Shown here: positions 1 to 5,410 of the stretch, piece by piece
Numbering within the stretch: the first letter of the stretch is position 1
Layout of the letters: each line of letters opens with the position of its first letter
NCBI GenBank assembly: GCA_016179165.1
Contig: JACORX010000455.1
Span: 1 to 6,314 of the forward strand
DNA: 6,314 nucleotides
Direction of reading: 5' to 3'
Origin: Candidatus Rokuibacteriota bacterium
GTDB taxonomy: Bacteria; Methylomirabilota; Methylomirabilia; Rokubacteriales; CSP1-6
Position numbers and translations under genes: made by a program
The notes under the pieces: model-generated
Told to the model about the DNA's origin: nothing
Databases searched by the model: none
Seen by the model: only the letters and a program-made list of their open reading frames with translations

Positions 1-1143
1 CGGCTCCTCGAATCGGGCCCCGACCCGAAGTCGGCCGAGCCCGCCTATCTCAGGCTGGCGCACGGCCATCCGGAGTCCGAGGAAGGGCTGCGCGCGGCGT
101 GGCGGCTCGGCTGGCTTTCGTGGCTGCGCGCGGAGTATGCCGAGGCCGCCGAGCGCTGGGGCCGCATCCTGGGCGTCCGGACGGCGAGCCAGGGTTATCG
201 CGATGCCTCGATGTACTGGATCGGGCGCACGCATGAGCAGCGTGGAGACGCGGAGGGCGCGGCCAGACAGTTCGCCGGTGTCGTCGCCGAGGCGCCGCGC
301 AGCTACTACGGCGTGCTGGCCGCGCGCCGCGCGCCGCGCGCCCAGCCGAAACCGGCGCGAAACCCCGCCTCGGCCCAGCTCGCGGCCTCGCTGCCGGTCG
401 ATCCGCGCGAGACGCTCCAGGCCGACGCGCCATACGCGCGCGTCGAGGCGCTCCGCGCCGTCGGGCTCGGCGATTTCGCCGACGAGGAAATGGACGAGGC
501 CGTGCGGCGCTCGACGGGCGACCCCCGTCGGCTCTACGCGTTTTCGGCCGCCTACGCGCAGGAGGCGCGACACTTCCAATCGCTCCGCATCCTGAGGCGG
601 CACTTCATCGGTCTCGCCCGAAGCGCGCCGCCTTCGCTGCCGCGGACCTTCTGGGACTCCTTCTACCCGCTCGGCTGGCGCACGGAGCTGAACGACGCCG
701 CCACGCGCGCGGCGCTGGATCCGTATCTCGTTGCCGCCGTCGTGCGCGAGGAATCATCTTTCGATCCGCAGGCGCGATCGCGCGTGGGCGCGCGCGGCCT
801 CATGCAGCTCATGCCCGACACCGCGCGGCAGCTGGCCAAGGGGCGCGGGCTGCCGGCGGGCGACGACATGCTGGCCGATCCAGGCGCCAACCTCACCCTC
901 GGGAGCGCCTACCTGGCGGGACTCATGAAGGAGTTCGGGGAGCCGCGGCTGGCCGTGGCCGCCTACAACGCGGGGCCCGCCCGCGTGCGCGAGTGGTGGA
1001 AGGTGCGGGCCTCGGACGATGTCGAGGTCTGGGTGGAGCTCATTCCCTTCGATGAGACGCGCTTCTTCGTGCGGCGCGTGATGCTCTCGTGGGAGGAGTA
1101 CCGCCGCCTCTACGGCGCCCCGCTGGCGGGCGCCCGGCCGTGA
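1..1143 (+). CDS. Soluble lytic murein transglycosylase, Slt type (5'-truncated by window)
   Basis: The frame is open from the first base of the window and ends at TGA 1141-1143, giving 380 residues of C-terminal sequence; the start lies off the left edge. Family members usually have about 600-750 residues, so a few hundred are missing. Residues about 1-220 are alpha-helical and repeat-like (for example YWIGRTHEQRGD near 73 and PRSYYGVLAARRA near 98), as in the superhelical U/L domains of Slt70. The C-terminal third is a GH23 lysozyme-like domain. It has REESSF with the presumed catalytic glutamate at window residue 251 (codon 751-753), GLMQLMP at 266-272 and AYNAGP at 321-326. Known family activity is non-hydrolytic cleavage of the MurNAc-GlcNAc bond in peptidoglycan, leaving 1,6-anhydro ends, in the periplasm. 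It is coupled to the following RDD gene by a 4-base overlap. Family assignment is secure; the exact orthologue is not. Confidence 0.95.
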   Translation, partial: RLLESGPDPKSAEPAYLRLAHGHPESEEGLRAAWRLGWLSWLRAEYAEAAERWGRILGVRTASQGYRDASMYWIGRTHEQRGDAEGAARQFAGVVAEAPRSYYGVLAARRAPRAQPKPARNPASAQLAASLPVDPRETLQADAPYARVEALRAVGLGDFADEEMDEAVRRSTGDPRRLYAFSAAYAQEARHFQSLRILRRHFIGLARSAPPSLPRTFWDSFYPLGWRTELNDAATRAALDPYLVAAVVREESSFDPQARSRVGARGLMQLMPDTARQLAKGRGLPAGDDMLADPGANLTLGSAYLAGLMKEFGEPRLAVAAYNAGPARVREWWKVRASDDVEVWVELIPFDETRFFVRRVMLSWEEYRRLYGAPLAGARP

Positions 1144-1634
1144 CGATGCTGGCCACGGCCGGCTGCTGGCGCCGGCTGCTGGCCCACTGCCTCGACTGCC
1201 TGGTCGGCCTCGCCGCCTGGCTCCTCTGCTCGATGTGGCTCGTGATCGGTCTCTGGGCGCTCGAGAACCCGCCGCGCGATCTCGTCAACCTAGGGCTGGT
1301 GCTCCTGGCCATGCAGGCGCTGGCGTTCGCGCTCCACATCGCCTACCACGTCGTGCTCGTCGGGGGCTGCGGCCAAACGCTCGGCAAGATGGCCCTTGGC
1401 ATCGCGGTGGTCAGGCGCGACGGCGGCACGGTCGGCTATGGCCGGGCGGTGCTCCGGTGTCTCGGCGGGCTCCTGTCTGTTGCGAGCTTCGGGCTGGGCT
1501 ATGTGGGCGTGCTGTTCACGGCGGAGCGGCGGGGCCTGGCGGATTGGCTCGCGGGCACGAGGGTGATTCTGGAATCAGCGGCGCCGGCTGCCGCAGCGCC
1601 AGGCCATGCTGAAATGCGCCCGCTCGGCGCCTGA
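1140..1634 (+). CDS. RDD family integral membrane protein
   Basis: This is a 164-residue protein if translation starts at GTG 1140, whose GTGA overlaps the stop of the transglycosylase gene. An ATG at 1146 would remove only two residues, and an in-frame GTG at 1089 lies well inside the upstream gene. The N-terminus has the RDD signature CWRRLLAHCLDCLVG (Arg11/Arg12, Asp19). Three hydrophobic segments follow, at about 18-40, 50-75 and 105-127. The hallmark GQTLGKMALGIAVVRRDGG lies at 78-96, and the C-terminal RRGLADWLAGTRVI at 130-143 matches the family ending. RDD proteins are three-helix inner-membrane proteins of mostly unknown role; ion transport has been reported for some. The overlap implies co-transcription and translational coupling with slt, but no functional link follows from sequence. 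The Ala/Pro-rich tail after 145 looks unstructured. Confidence 0.9.
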   Translation: MTMLATAGCWRRLLAHCLDCLVGLAAWLLCSMWLVIGLWALENPPRDLVNLGLVLLAMQALAFALHIAYHVVLVGGCGQTLGKMALGIAVVRRDGGTVGYGRAVLRCLGGLLSVASFGLGYVGVLFTAERRGLADWLAGTRVILESAAPAAAAPGHAEMRPLGA

Positions 1635-1646
1635 GTGCGTCGCGGC

Positions 1647-2321
1647 TCAGGGCTTGGGCTCGGCCTCCGCCACGGGCAGGGGTTCCAGAGGATCGAGCGC
1701 GCTGAGCCGCTTTTTGAGCGACGGGCGGATGTCCAGCGCGCCGCCCTCGCCTTCCTGGCTCCTGACGGGCGCGGCGGCCACGGCGCGGAGCGCCTGGGCA
1801 AGGCTTCGGCGCGGCGTCGGATCGCCCATGTCGCGCAGGATCTCCACGGCGCGCTGATCGGCCGCGAGCTCTTGCTCGCGCGAGAAGGCGCGCACCACCA
1901 GCGGGTTGACCATGAAATCGAGCAGTCCCACGCCGGGGACGAAGAATCCGGCGGCGCTGAAGCCGCCGGTCATGCCGACAGCCATACGCCGCCTCGTACC
2001 GACGTGGTCGAGCACCTCGTGCGCCACCTCGTGGGCGATCACGGCCTGGAGCACCGGCATTGGCATCTGAGCGAGCCCGTCGGAGACGTAGAACGTCGCG
2101 CTCTCGTCCGTGAAGGCCGTCGGGTGCCGAGTCATGATGAAGGTGAAGGTGTAGCGCGCCGGGTCGTCGCCGGCGGCCACTGCCGCGCGGTACAGCGTGT
2201 TGGCCACGCGGAGGGTGTTCGGGTCGCCGTGCGGGGGGAAATAGGTCACCGCGGGCAGGCCGGCACAACCCGCCGAGAAGACAGCCAAAACGAAGAGCGG
2301 CACCGCGGCCCAGCGTGCCAT
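1647..2321 (-). CDS. M48-family zinc metalloprotease, predicted lipoprotein
   Basis: This is a 224-residue protein. The start at ATG 2319-2321 is preferred because it puts a compact signal peptide first (hydrophobic AVPLFVLAVFSAGC, Cys19 as the lipidation site) and has an AGG about 5 bases upstream. An ATG at 2354 would add 11 residues before the signal and lacks a visible Shine-Dalgarno. The lipobox FSAGC has Ser at -3, a mild deviation. The zinc site is HEVAH at 97-101, with Glu151 of ELAAD as the probable third ligand, the M48 arrangement. A hydrophobic Gly/Phe-rich stretch at about 113-142 separates the two, as in other small M48 proteases. Related Gram-negative lipoproteins (LoiP/YggG, BepA types) degrade or sort damaged envelope proteins; the exact substrate here is unknown. 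The gene converges on the RDD gene with 12 bases between stops and is divergent from msrP. Confidence 0.9.
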   Translation of the reverse strand: MARWAAVPLFVLAVFSAGCAGLPAVTYFPPHGDPNTLRVANTLYRAAVAAGDDPARYTFTFIMTRHPTAFTDESATFYVSDGLAQMPMPVLQAVIAHEVAHEVLDHVGTRRRMAVGMTGGFSAAGFFVPGVGLLDFMVNPLVVRAFSREQELAADQRAVEILRDMGDPTPRRSLAQALRAVAAAPVRSQEGEGGALDIRPSLKKRLSALDPLEPLPVAEAEPKP

Positions 2322-2416
2322 AGGACCTCGTATCGTAGACCCACGGGCGCCCATGCCCCAAGGAAAAGGGACGCTTGGGGGCCGGCCGGGCCGGGCACCC
2401 CGGAGTTCACAGCGGC

Positions 2417-2447
2417 GTGACACGGCTCCCGGTGAACCTGTTAACAT
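2417..2447 (+). promoter_or_regulatory. Candidate sigma70-type promoter for msrPQ
   Basis: GTGACA at 2417-2422 (five of six to the -35 consensus) and TAACAT at 2442-2447 (four of six to the -10 consensus) are separated by 19 bases, which is longer than ideal. This is the only AT-richer patch in the otherwise very GC-rich 162-bp region between the divergent M48 and msrP genes. It would start RNA around 2453-2455, just at the palindrome described separately. A weak candidate based on sequence match only. Confidence 0.3.
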
Positions 2448-2451
2448 CGAG

Positions 2452-2464
2452 GGTGAGTCTCACC
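2452..2464. promoter_or_regulatory. 13-bp perfect palindrome (GGTGAG-T-CTCACC) ahead of msrP
   Basis: Six-base arms at 2452-2457 and 2459-2464 are exactly complementary around a single central T at 2458. It lies 4 bases upstream of the msrP Shine-Dalgarno AGGGAGG (2468-2474). The one-base centre makes it a poor RNA hairpin, so a dimeric repressor or activator site is the more natural reading. No known operator is recognised, and a chance palindrome in GC-rich DNA remains possible. Confidence 0.3.
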
Positions 2465-2483
2465 ACCAGGGAGGCCACACTGC

Positions 2484-3452
2484 ATGCTCATCACGCACGA
2501 TAGCGACAGACGGCTCCGCGGAGAGGACATCCCCTCCCGAGAGATCACAGACCACGGGGTGTACCTCAACCGCCGGGCCTTCATGGCAGGCGCCGCGGCG
2601 CTGGCGCTCCTGCCCTGGGGCCGGGAGGCATCCGCCCAGGGCGCTCTCCAGCCGCTCCAGGCCTCGAAGAGCGCTGCCTATAAGGTGCAGGACGCGCTGA
2701 CCCCGTACAAGAGCGTGACGACCTACAACAACTTCTACGAATTCGGCACCGACAAGGGCGACCCTGCGGCCCATGGCGCGTCGCTCAAGACCCGCCCGTG
2801 GACCCTCAAGGTGGACGGGCTCTGCGCCAAGCCCAAGACCTTCGACATCGACGAGCTGCTCAAGTTCCCGCTCGAAGAGCGCGTCTACCGCCTGCGCTGT
2901 GTCGAGGCCTGGTCCATGATCATCCCGTGGATCGGCTTCCCGCTCTCCGCCCTGCTCGCGCGGGTCGAGCCCACGGGGCAGGCCAAGTACGTGGAGTTCA
3001 CCACGCTCGTCAACCCGGAGATGTTCCCAGGCCAGAGGCGCGGGCTTTTCGGCTTCGCGCTCGACTGGCCGTACACGGAAGGGTTGCGCCTCGACGAGGC
3101 GATGCACCCGCTGACGCTGGTGACCGTCGGGCTCTACGGCCAGGTGCTGCCCAACCAGAACGGCGCGCCGATCCGCGTGGTCGTGCCATGGAAGTACGGC
3201 TTCAAGAGCGCCAAGTCGCTGGTGCACATGCGGCTCACCTCCGAGGAGCCCAAGACCTCCTGGAACAAGGCGGCGGGGAACGAGTACGGGTTCTACTCGA
3301 ACGTCAACCCCGAGGTGAGCCACCCGCGCTGGAGCCAGGCGACCGAGCGGCGCATCGGCGAGCTGCGCCGGCGCGACACGCTCATGTTCAACGGCTACGG
3401 CGACCAGGTCGCGTCCCTCTACTCGGGGATGGACCTCAAGCGACTCTACTAG
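2484..3452 (+). CDS. msrP: Protein-methionine-sulfoxide reductase, catalytic molybdopterin subunit
   Basis: This is a 322-residue protein, with ATG 2484 placed 9 bases after a strong AGGGAGG (2468-2474). The N-terminus has a typical MsrP leader: a long polar n-region, twin arginines Arg30-Arg31 in NRRAFMAG, the hydrophobic AAALALLPW and a likely AxA cleavage after Ala51. This indicates folded export through the Tat pathway. The mature part is an oxidoreductase molybdopterin-binding domain. Cys139 in YRLRCVEAWSMIIPW is the expected molybdenum thiolate ligand, and the family blocks WKYGFKSAKS (236-245) and NGYGDQVASLYSG (303-315) are present. Known role: MsrP (YedY) uses a Mo-molybdopterin centre to reduce methionine sulfoxide, both stereoisomers, in periplasmic proteins, taking electrons from MsrQ. 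Length is normal and no key residue is missing. msrQ follows after 7 bases, so the pair is an operon. Confidence 0.96.
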   Translation: MLITHDSDRRLRGEDIPSREITDHGVYLNRRAFMAGAAALALLPWGREASAQGALQPLQASKSAAYKVQDALTPYKSVTTYNNFYEFGTDKGDPAAHGASLKTRPWTLKVDGLCAKPKTFDIDELLKFPLEERVYRLRCVEAWSMIIPWIGFPLSALLARVEPTGQAKYVEFTTLVNPEMFPGQRRGLFGFALDWPYTEGLRLDEAMHPLTLVTVGLYGQVLPNQNGAPIRVVVPWKYGFKSAKSLVHMRLTSEEPKTSWNKAAGNEYGFYSNVNPEVSHPRWSQATERRIGELRRRDTLMFNGYGDQVASLYSGMDLKRLY

Positions 3453-3459
3453 AGGCTCG

Positions 3460-4110
3460 ATGAGTTACCGAGGGCGCATCGCGCTCAAAGCAGCCATCTG
3501 GATCGGCAGCTTCTGGCCCCTCGGCGTGCTGCTGCGCGGCTTCATGACGGACGACCTCACCGCCAACCCGATCGAGTACGTCACCCGCACGCTCGGCCTG
3601 ACGGCCCTCGTGCTCCTGCTGACGAGCCTCGGCATGACACCGCTCCGCGCGCTCCTCGGCTGGTCCTGGCCGATCCAGCTGCGCCGGCTCCTTGGGCTCC
3701 TCGCCTTCTTCTACGTGTGCCTCCACTTCGCGGTCTGGATCGGCCTCGACCACTTCTTCGCCTGGCGGCGCATGTGGGAGGACGTGCTGAAGCGCCCGTT
3801 CATCACGGTGGGCATGTCGGCGCTCCTGCTGCTGATCCCGCTCGCGGCGACCTCGACCCAGGGCATGATCAAGCGGCTCGGCGGGGCGAAGTGGCGTCTG
3901 CTGCACAAGCTCGCCTACGTGATCGGCGGCCTGGGCGTGCTGCACTTCCTCTGGCTGGCGAAGAAGGGGCGGACGACGCCCTACTACTACGCAATCGCAC
4001 TGTCGCTGCTGCTGGGCGCGCGGGTCTGGGACTGGGGCAGAAAGAAACTCGCCCCTGAGAGGGTGTCACAAACGAAACCCTCTCCCCCACTGGGGGAGAG
4101 GGTAGGGTGA
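3460..4110 (+). CDS. msrQ: Haem-binding membrane subunit of the MsrPQ system
   Basis: This is a 216-residue membrane protein of the ferric reductase-like transmembrane family. It starts at ATG 3460, 7 bases after the msrP stop, with AGAGG just upstream. Hydrophobic helices can be seen at about 10-28, 44-58, 75-96, 113-131, 147-166 and 174-190. Three histidines, His89 (VCLHF), His149 (RLLHK) and His162 (VLHFL), match in spacing the haem b ligands I recall for E. coli MsrQ (91, 151, 164). MsrQ carries electrons from cytoplasmic flavin reductase or the quinone pool through haem b to MsrP in the periplasm. The conserved protein seems to end near DWGRKK (191-196). The last residues, about 199-216, are encoded by a GC-rich inverted repeat that also provides the TGA at 4108-4110, so the native C-terminus has probably been altered by repeat insertion or spread. 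Confidence 0.95.
   Translation: MSYRGRIALKAAIWIGSFWPLGVLLRGFMTDDLTANPIEYVTRTLGLTALVLLLTSLGMTPLRALLGWSWPIQLRRLLGLLAFFYVCLHFAVWIGLDHFFAWRRMWEDVLKRPFITVGMSALLLLIPLAATSTQGMIKRLGGAKWRLLHKLAYVIGGLGVLHFLWLAKKGRTTPYYYAIALSLLLGARVWDWGRKKLAPERVSQTKPSPPLGERVG
4068..4102 (-). terminator. Putative intrinsic terminator for the Nfu-type gene (hairpin plus T-rich tail)
   Basis: Read on the minus strand, the 11-bp GC-only-type stem (4102-4078) is immediately followed by TTTCGTTTGT (4077-4068), the T-rich tail expected of a Rho-independent terminator. The hairpin begins about 34 bases past the stop of the minus-strand NifU-domain gene. On the plus strand the hairpin is followed by TAGGGTGAGG with no T run, so it should not terminate msrPQ RNA in the same way. 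The terminator tail lies within the msrQ coding frame. Confidence 0.5.
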
Positions 4111-4115
4111 GGGGG
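4077..4115. repeat. REP-like palindromic intergenic repeat overlapping the 3' end of msrQ
   Basis: An 11-bp perfect inverted repeat, CCCTCTCCCCC at 4078-4088 and GGGGGAGAGGG at 4092-4102 with a 3-base loop, is followed by TAGGGTGAGGGGG. From general knowledge, the layout (CCCTCTCCCC, short loop, GGGGAGAGGG, then an AGGGTGAGGG tail) is a frequent dispersed extragenic element in many GC-rich bacterial genomes. Only one copy is visible here. A second partial arm, GAGAGGGT at 4057-4064, could pair with ACCCTCTC at 4077-4084 in competition with the main hairpin. The element includes the msrQ stop codon. Confidence 0.7.
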
Positions 4116-4136
4116 TCAGCCTCTCACGTCGAGGCG

Positions 4137-4415
4137 CTATTTCCCGGGCGTGTAGTAGGGGTTGGTGCCCGACGCGTGGTCGGTGGCGTCCAGCACTTCC
4201 TCGATCTCCGGCAGCTCTTCCTTGATGAGGCGCTCGATGCCCGCCTTGAGCGTTACGTCCGCCGCGCCGCAGCCCTGACAGCCGCCGCCCATCTGCAAGT
4301 AGACCTTGTTGTCCTTCACGTCGACGAGCTGAACGAAGCCCCCGTGCCCCGCCACGGCGGGGTTGATGGTCGAGTCGATCAGCTCCTGCACCTTGGTCAT
4401 CAGTTCATCGCTCAT
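4137..4415 (-). CDS. NifU C-terminal domain (Nfu-type) iron-sulfur scaffold protein
   Basis: This is a 92-residue protein. The start at ATG 4413-4415 is fixed by an excellent GGGAGGTGG about 6 bases upstream; the frame continues 27 residues further but that part has no family similarity. The whole protein is one NifU-like domain: a helical N-terminus, INPAVAGHGGFVQLVDV at 17-33, then GGGCQGCGAADVTLKAGIE at 43-61 with the CxxC pair Cys46/Cys49, and a C-terminal NPYY. Two such domains in a dimer are known to bind a 4Fe-4S cluster between the CxxC pairs and pass it to apo-proteins. It is a stand-alone domain, without the NifU N-terminal scaffold or the A-type domain of NfuA, and acts in the cytoplasm. 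It is divergent from the crotonase gene and convergent with msrQ, so it is likely monocistronic. No sulfur-mobilisation genes are adjacent, so housekeeping Fe-S assembly is more likely than nitrogen fixation. Confidence 0.93.
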   Translation of the reverse strand: MSDELMTKVQELIDSTINPAVAGHGGFVQLVDVKDNKVYLQMGGGCQGCGAADVTLKAGIERLIKEELPEIEEVLDATDHASGTNPYYTPGK

Positions 4416-4467
4416 TGGCCCACCTCCCTGGGGCCCATAGCTTACACCCGAAGGGCACCCTCGCGCC

Positions 4468-4496
4468 TTGACAGTGGCGGCGCCGGCCCCTAGCAT
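4468..4496 (+). promoter_or_regulatory. Sigma70-type promoter for the crotonase gene
   Basis: A perfect -35 TTGACA (4468-4473) and a -10-like TAGCAT (4491-4496, four of six) are separated by exactly 17 bases. Transcription would begin near 4503, leaving a leader of about 25 bases that contains AGGAGG (4515-4520) ahead of ATG 4529. Spacing and position both fit, making this the best promoter candidate in the window. No matching promoter is evident on the opposite strand for the divergent Nfu-type gene. Confidence 0.65.
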
Positions 4497-4528
4497 CGCC
4501 CGAGACCCCCCACCAGGAGGATTCAGCC

Positions 4529-5326
4529 ATGGACTACGCGGAGTACCGGCACCTGGCCTTCGACCGCCGCCCGAGTGGTGTCGTGCTCGTCACCATCAAC
4601 CGCCCTGAGGTGATGAACGCGACCAACGCGCGGCTTCACTGGGAGCTGACCCAGGTCTGGCTGACCATCGACGCCGACCCGGCCGCCCGCGTTGCCCTCG
4701 TCACCGGCGCGGGGCGCGCCTTCTCGGCGGGCGGCGACCTGTCGCTGGTGGAGGAGATGGCGGGCAACGCCGCCGCCGTCGCGCGCACCATGCGCGAGGC
4801 CTCGGACCTCGTCTACAACATCATCAACCTCGACAAGCCCATCGTCTCGGCGATCAACGGCGCTGCGGTGGGCGCCGGGCTCGTCGTCGCGCTCCTCGCC
4901 GACGTAAGCATCATCGCCGAGACCGCGCGCCTTACCGACGGCCACACGCGGCTGGGCGTCGCGGCCGGCGACCACGCCGCCATCATCTGGCCGCTCCTCT
5001 GCGGCATGGCCAAGGCCAAGTACTATCTCCTGACGAGCGAGTTCCTCGACGGGCGCGAGGCCGAGCGCATCGGGCTCGTCAGCCGGGCCGTGCCGGCCGA
5101 GAAGGTCATGGACGTCGCATGGACCGTGGCGGAGTCGCTGGCGCGGGGCAGCCAGCCCGCGATCCGCTTCACCAAGCGGGCGCTCAACAACTGGCTGAGA
5201 CAGGCGGGCCCGATCTTCGACCAGTCGCTGGCCCTCGAGATGCTGACCTTCATGGGCGACGACGTCCGCGAGGGCATGCAGGCGATCCGCGAGAAGCGCC
5301 TGCCGGTCTTCCCCTCGGCGCGGTGA
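4529..5326 (+). CDS. Enoyl-CoA hydratase/isomerase family (crotonase-fold) protein with atypical active site
   Basis: This is a 265-residue protein, the usual crotonase length. ATG 4529 sits 8 bases after AGGAGG. The crotonase fold is clear: VVLVTINRPEVMNATN (18-33), first oxyanion-hole loop AFSAGGDLS (64-72), second NGAAVGAGL (110-118), then GREAERIGLVSRAVP (175-189). Against classical enoyl-CoA hydratase, the position of the first catalytic glutamate (the PE of the PEI motif) falls in DGHTRLG (137-143) and appears to be His. The second, in the LAMEMVLTG region, aligns with KYYLLTS (164-170) and appears to be Tyr. An Asp at 148 (AAGDHAAIIW) is a candidate alternative acid/base or nucleophile. 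The enzyme therefore binds a CoA thioester with near certainty, but plain hydration of enoyl-CoA is doubtful; isomerase, hydrolase, decarboxylase or other activity is possible. It has its own promoter and no pathway genes beside it. Confidence 0.9.
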   Translation: MDYAEYRHLAFDRRPSGVVLVTINRPEVMNATNARLHWELTQVWLTIDADPAARVALVTGAGRAFSAGGDLSLVEEMAGNAAAVARTMREASDLVYNIINLDKPIVSAINGAAVGAGLVVALLADVSIIAETARLTDGHTRLGVAAGDHAAIIWPLLCGMAKAKYYLLTSEFLDGREAERIGLVSRAVPAEKVMDVAWTVAESLARGSQPAIRFTKRALNNWLRQAGPIFDQSLALEMLTFMGDDVREGMQAIREKRLPVFPSAR

Positions 5327-5410
5327 CCCGGGCCCGCGCGCTCGCACCGACGGCCCGACCGAGGACATGGGGCCCGAACCTCGCAAGGTCCCGACCTCAC
5401 TTGGCCAGCA
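5327..5410. other. Short convergent intergenic gap
   Basis: These 84 bases separate the stop of the crotonase gene from the stop of the DUF4143 ATPase gene. I checked for hairpins and T-runs and found only very short GC palindromes (such as CGGGCCCG near 5329-5336) and no convincing terminator or gene. Base composition falls just to the right of this gap, so it could be the edge of an acquired segment. Confidence 0.4.

Noticed and set aside
1630..1651. Hairpin CCTGAG ... CTCAGG spanning the two convergent stop codons of the RDD and M48 genes
   Set aside because: Only a 6-bp stem with a 10-base loop and no T-run on either side, so not convincing as a bidirectional terminator.
1516..2361. Long minus-strand frame of about 281 residues overlapping the M48 gene in another frame
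   Set aside because: Arg/Gly/Pro/Ala-rich low-complexity translation typical of an out-of-frame shadow in GC-rich DNA. The overlapping M48 frame has a zinc motif and a lipoprotein signal.
2377..2402. GC palindromic cluster (GGCCGGCC, CCGGGCC) between M48 and msrP
   Set aside because: Short overlapping GC self-complementarity of the kind expected by chance at this composition; no defined arms or loop.
1635..2420. Long plus-strand frame antisense to the M48 gene
   Set aside because: Histidine/arginine-rich translation with no recognisable domain and no ribosome site; explained by the codon bias of the gene on the other strand.
2460..3323. 287-residue minus-strand frame antisense to msrP
   Set aside because: Shadow of msrP codon bias, rich in VE, RG and LG runs with no domain; msrP itself is unambiguous.
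4137..4415. Nitrogen-fixation role for the NifU-domain protein
   Set aside because: It is a stand-alone C-terminal domain with no nif genes nearby; general Fe-S cluster delivery is the simpler reading.
4523..5386. 287-residue minus-strand frame antisense to the crotonase gene
   Set aside because: Asp/Arg/Gly/Val-rich shadow without motifs; the plus-strand crotonase is clear and has a promoter and ribosome site.
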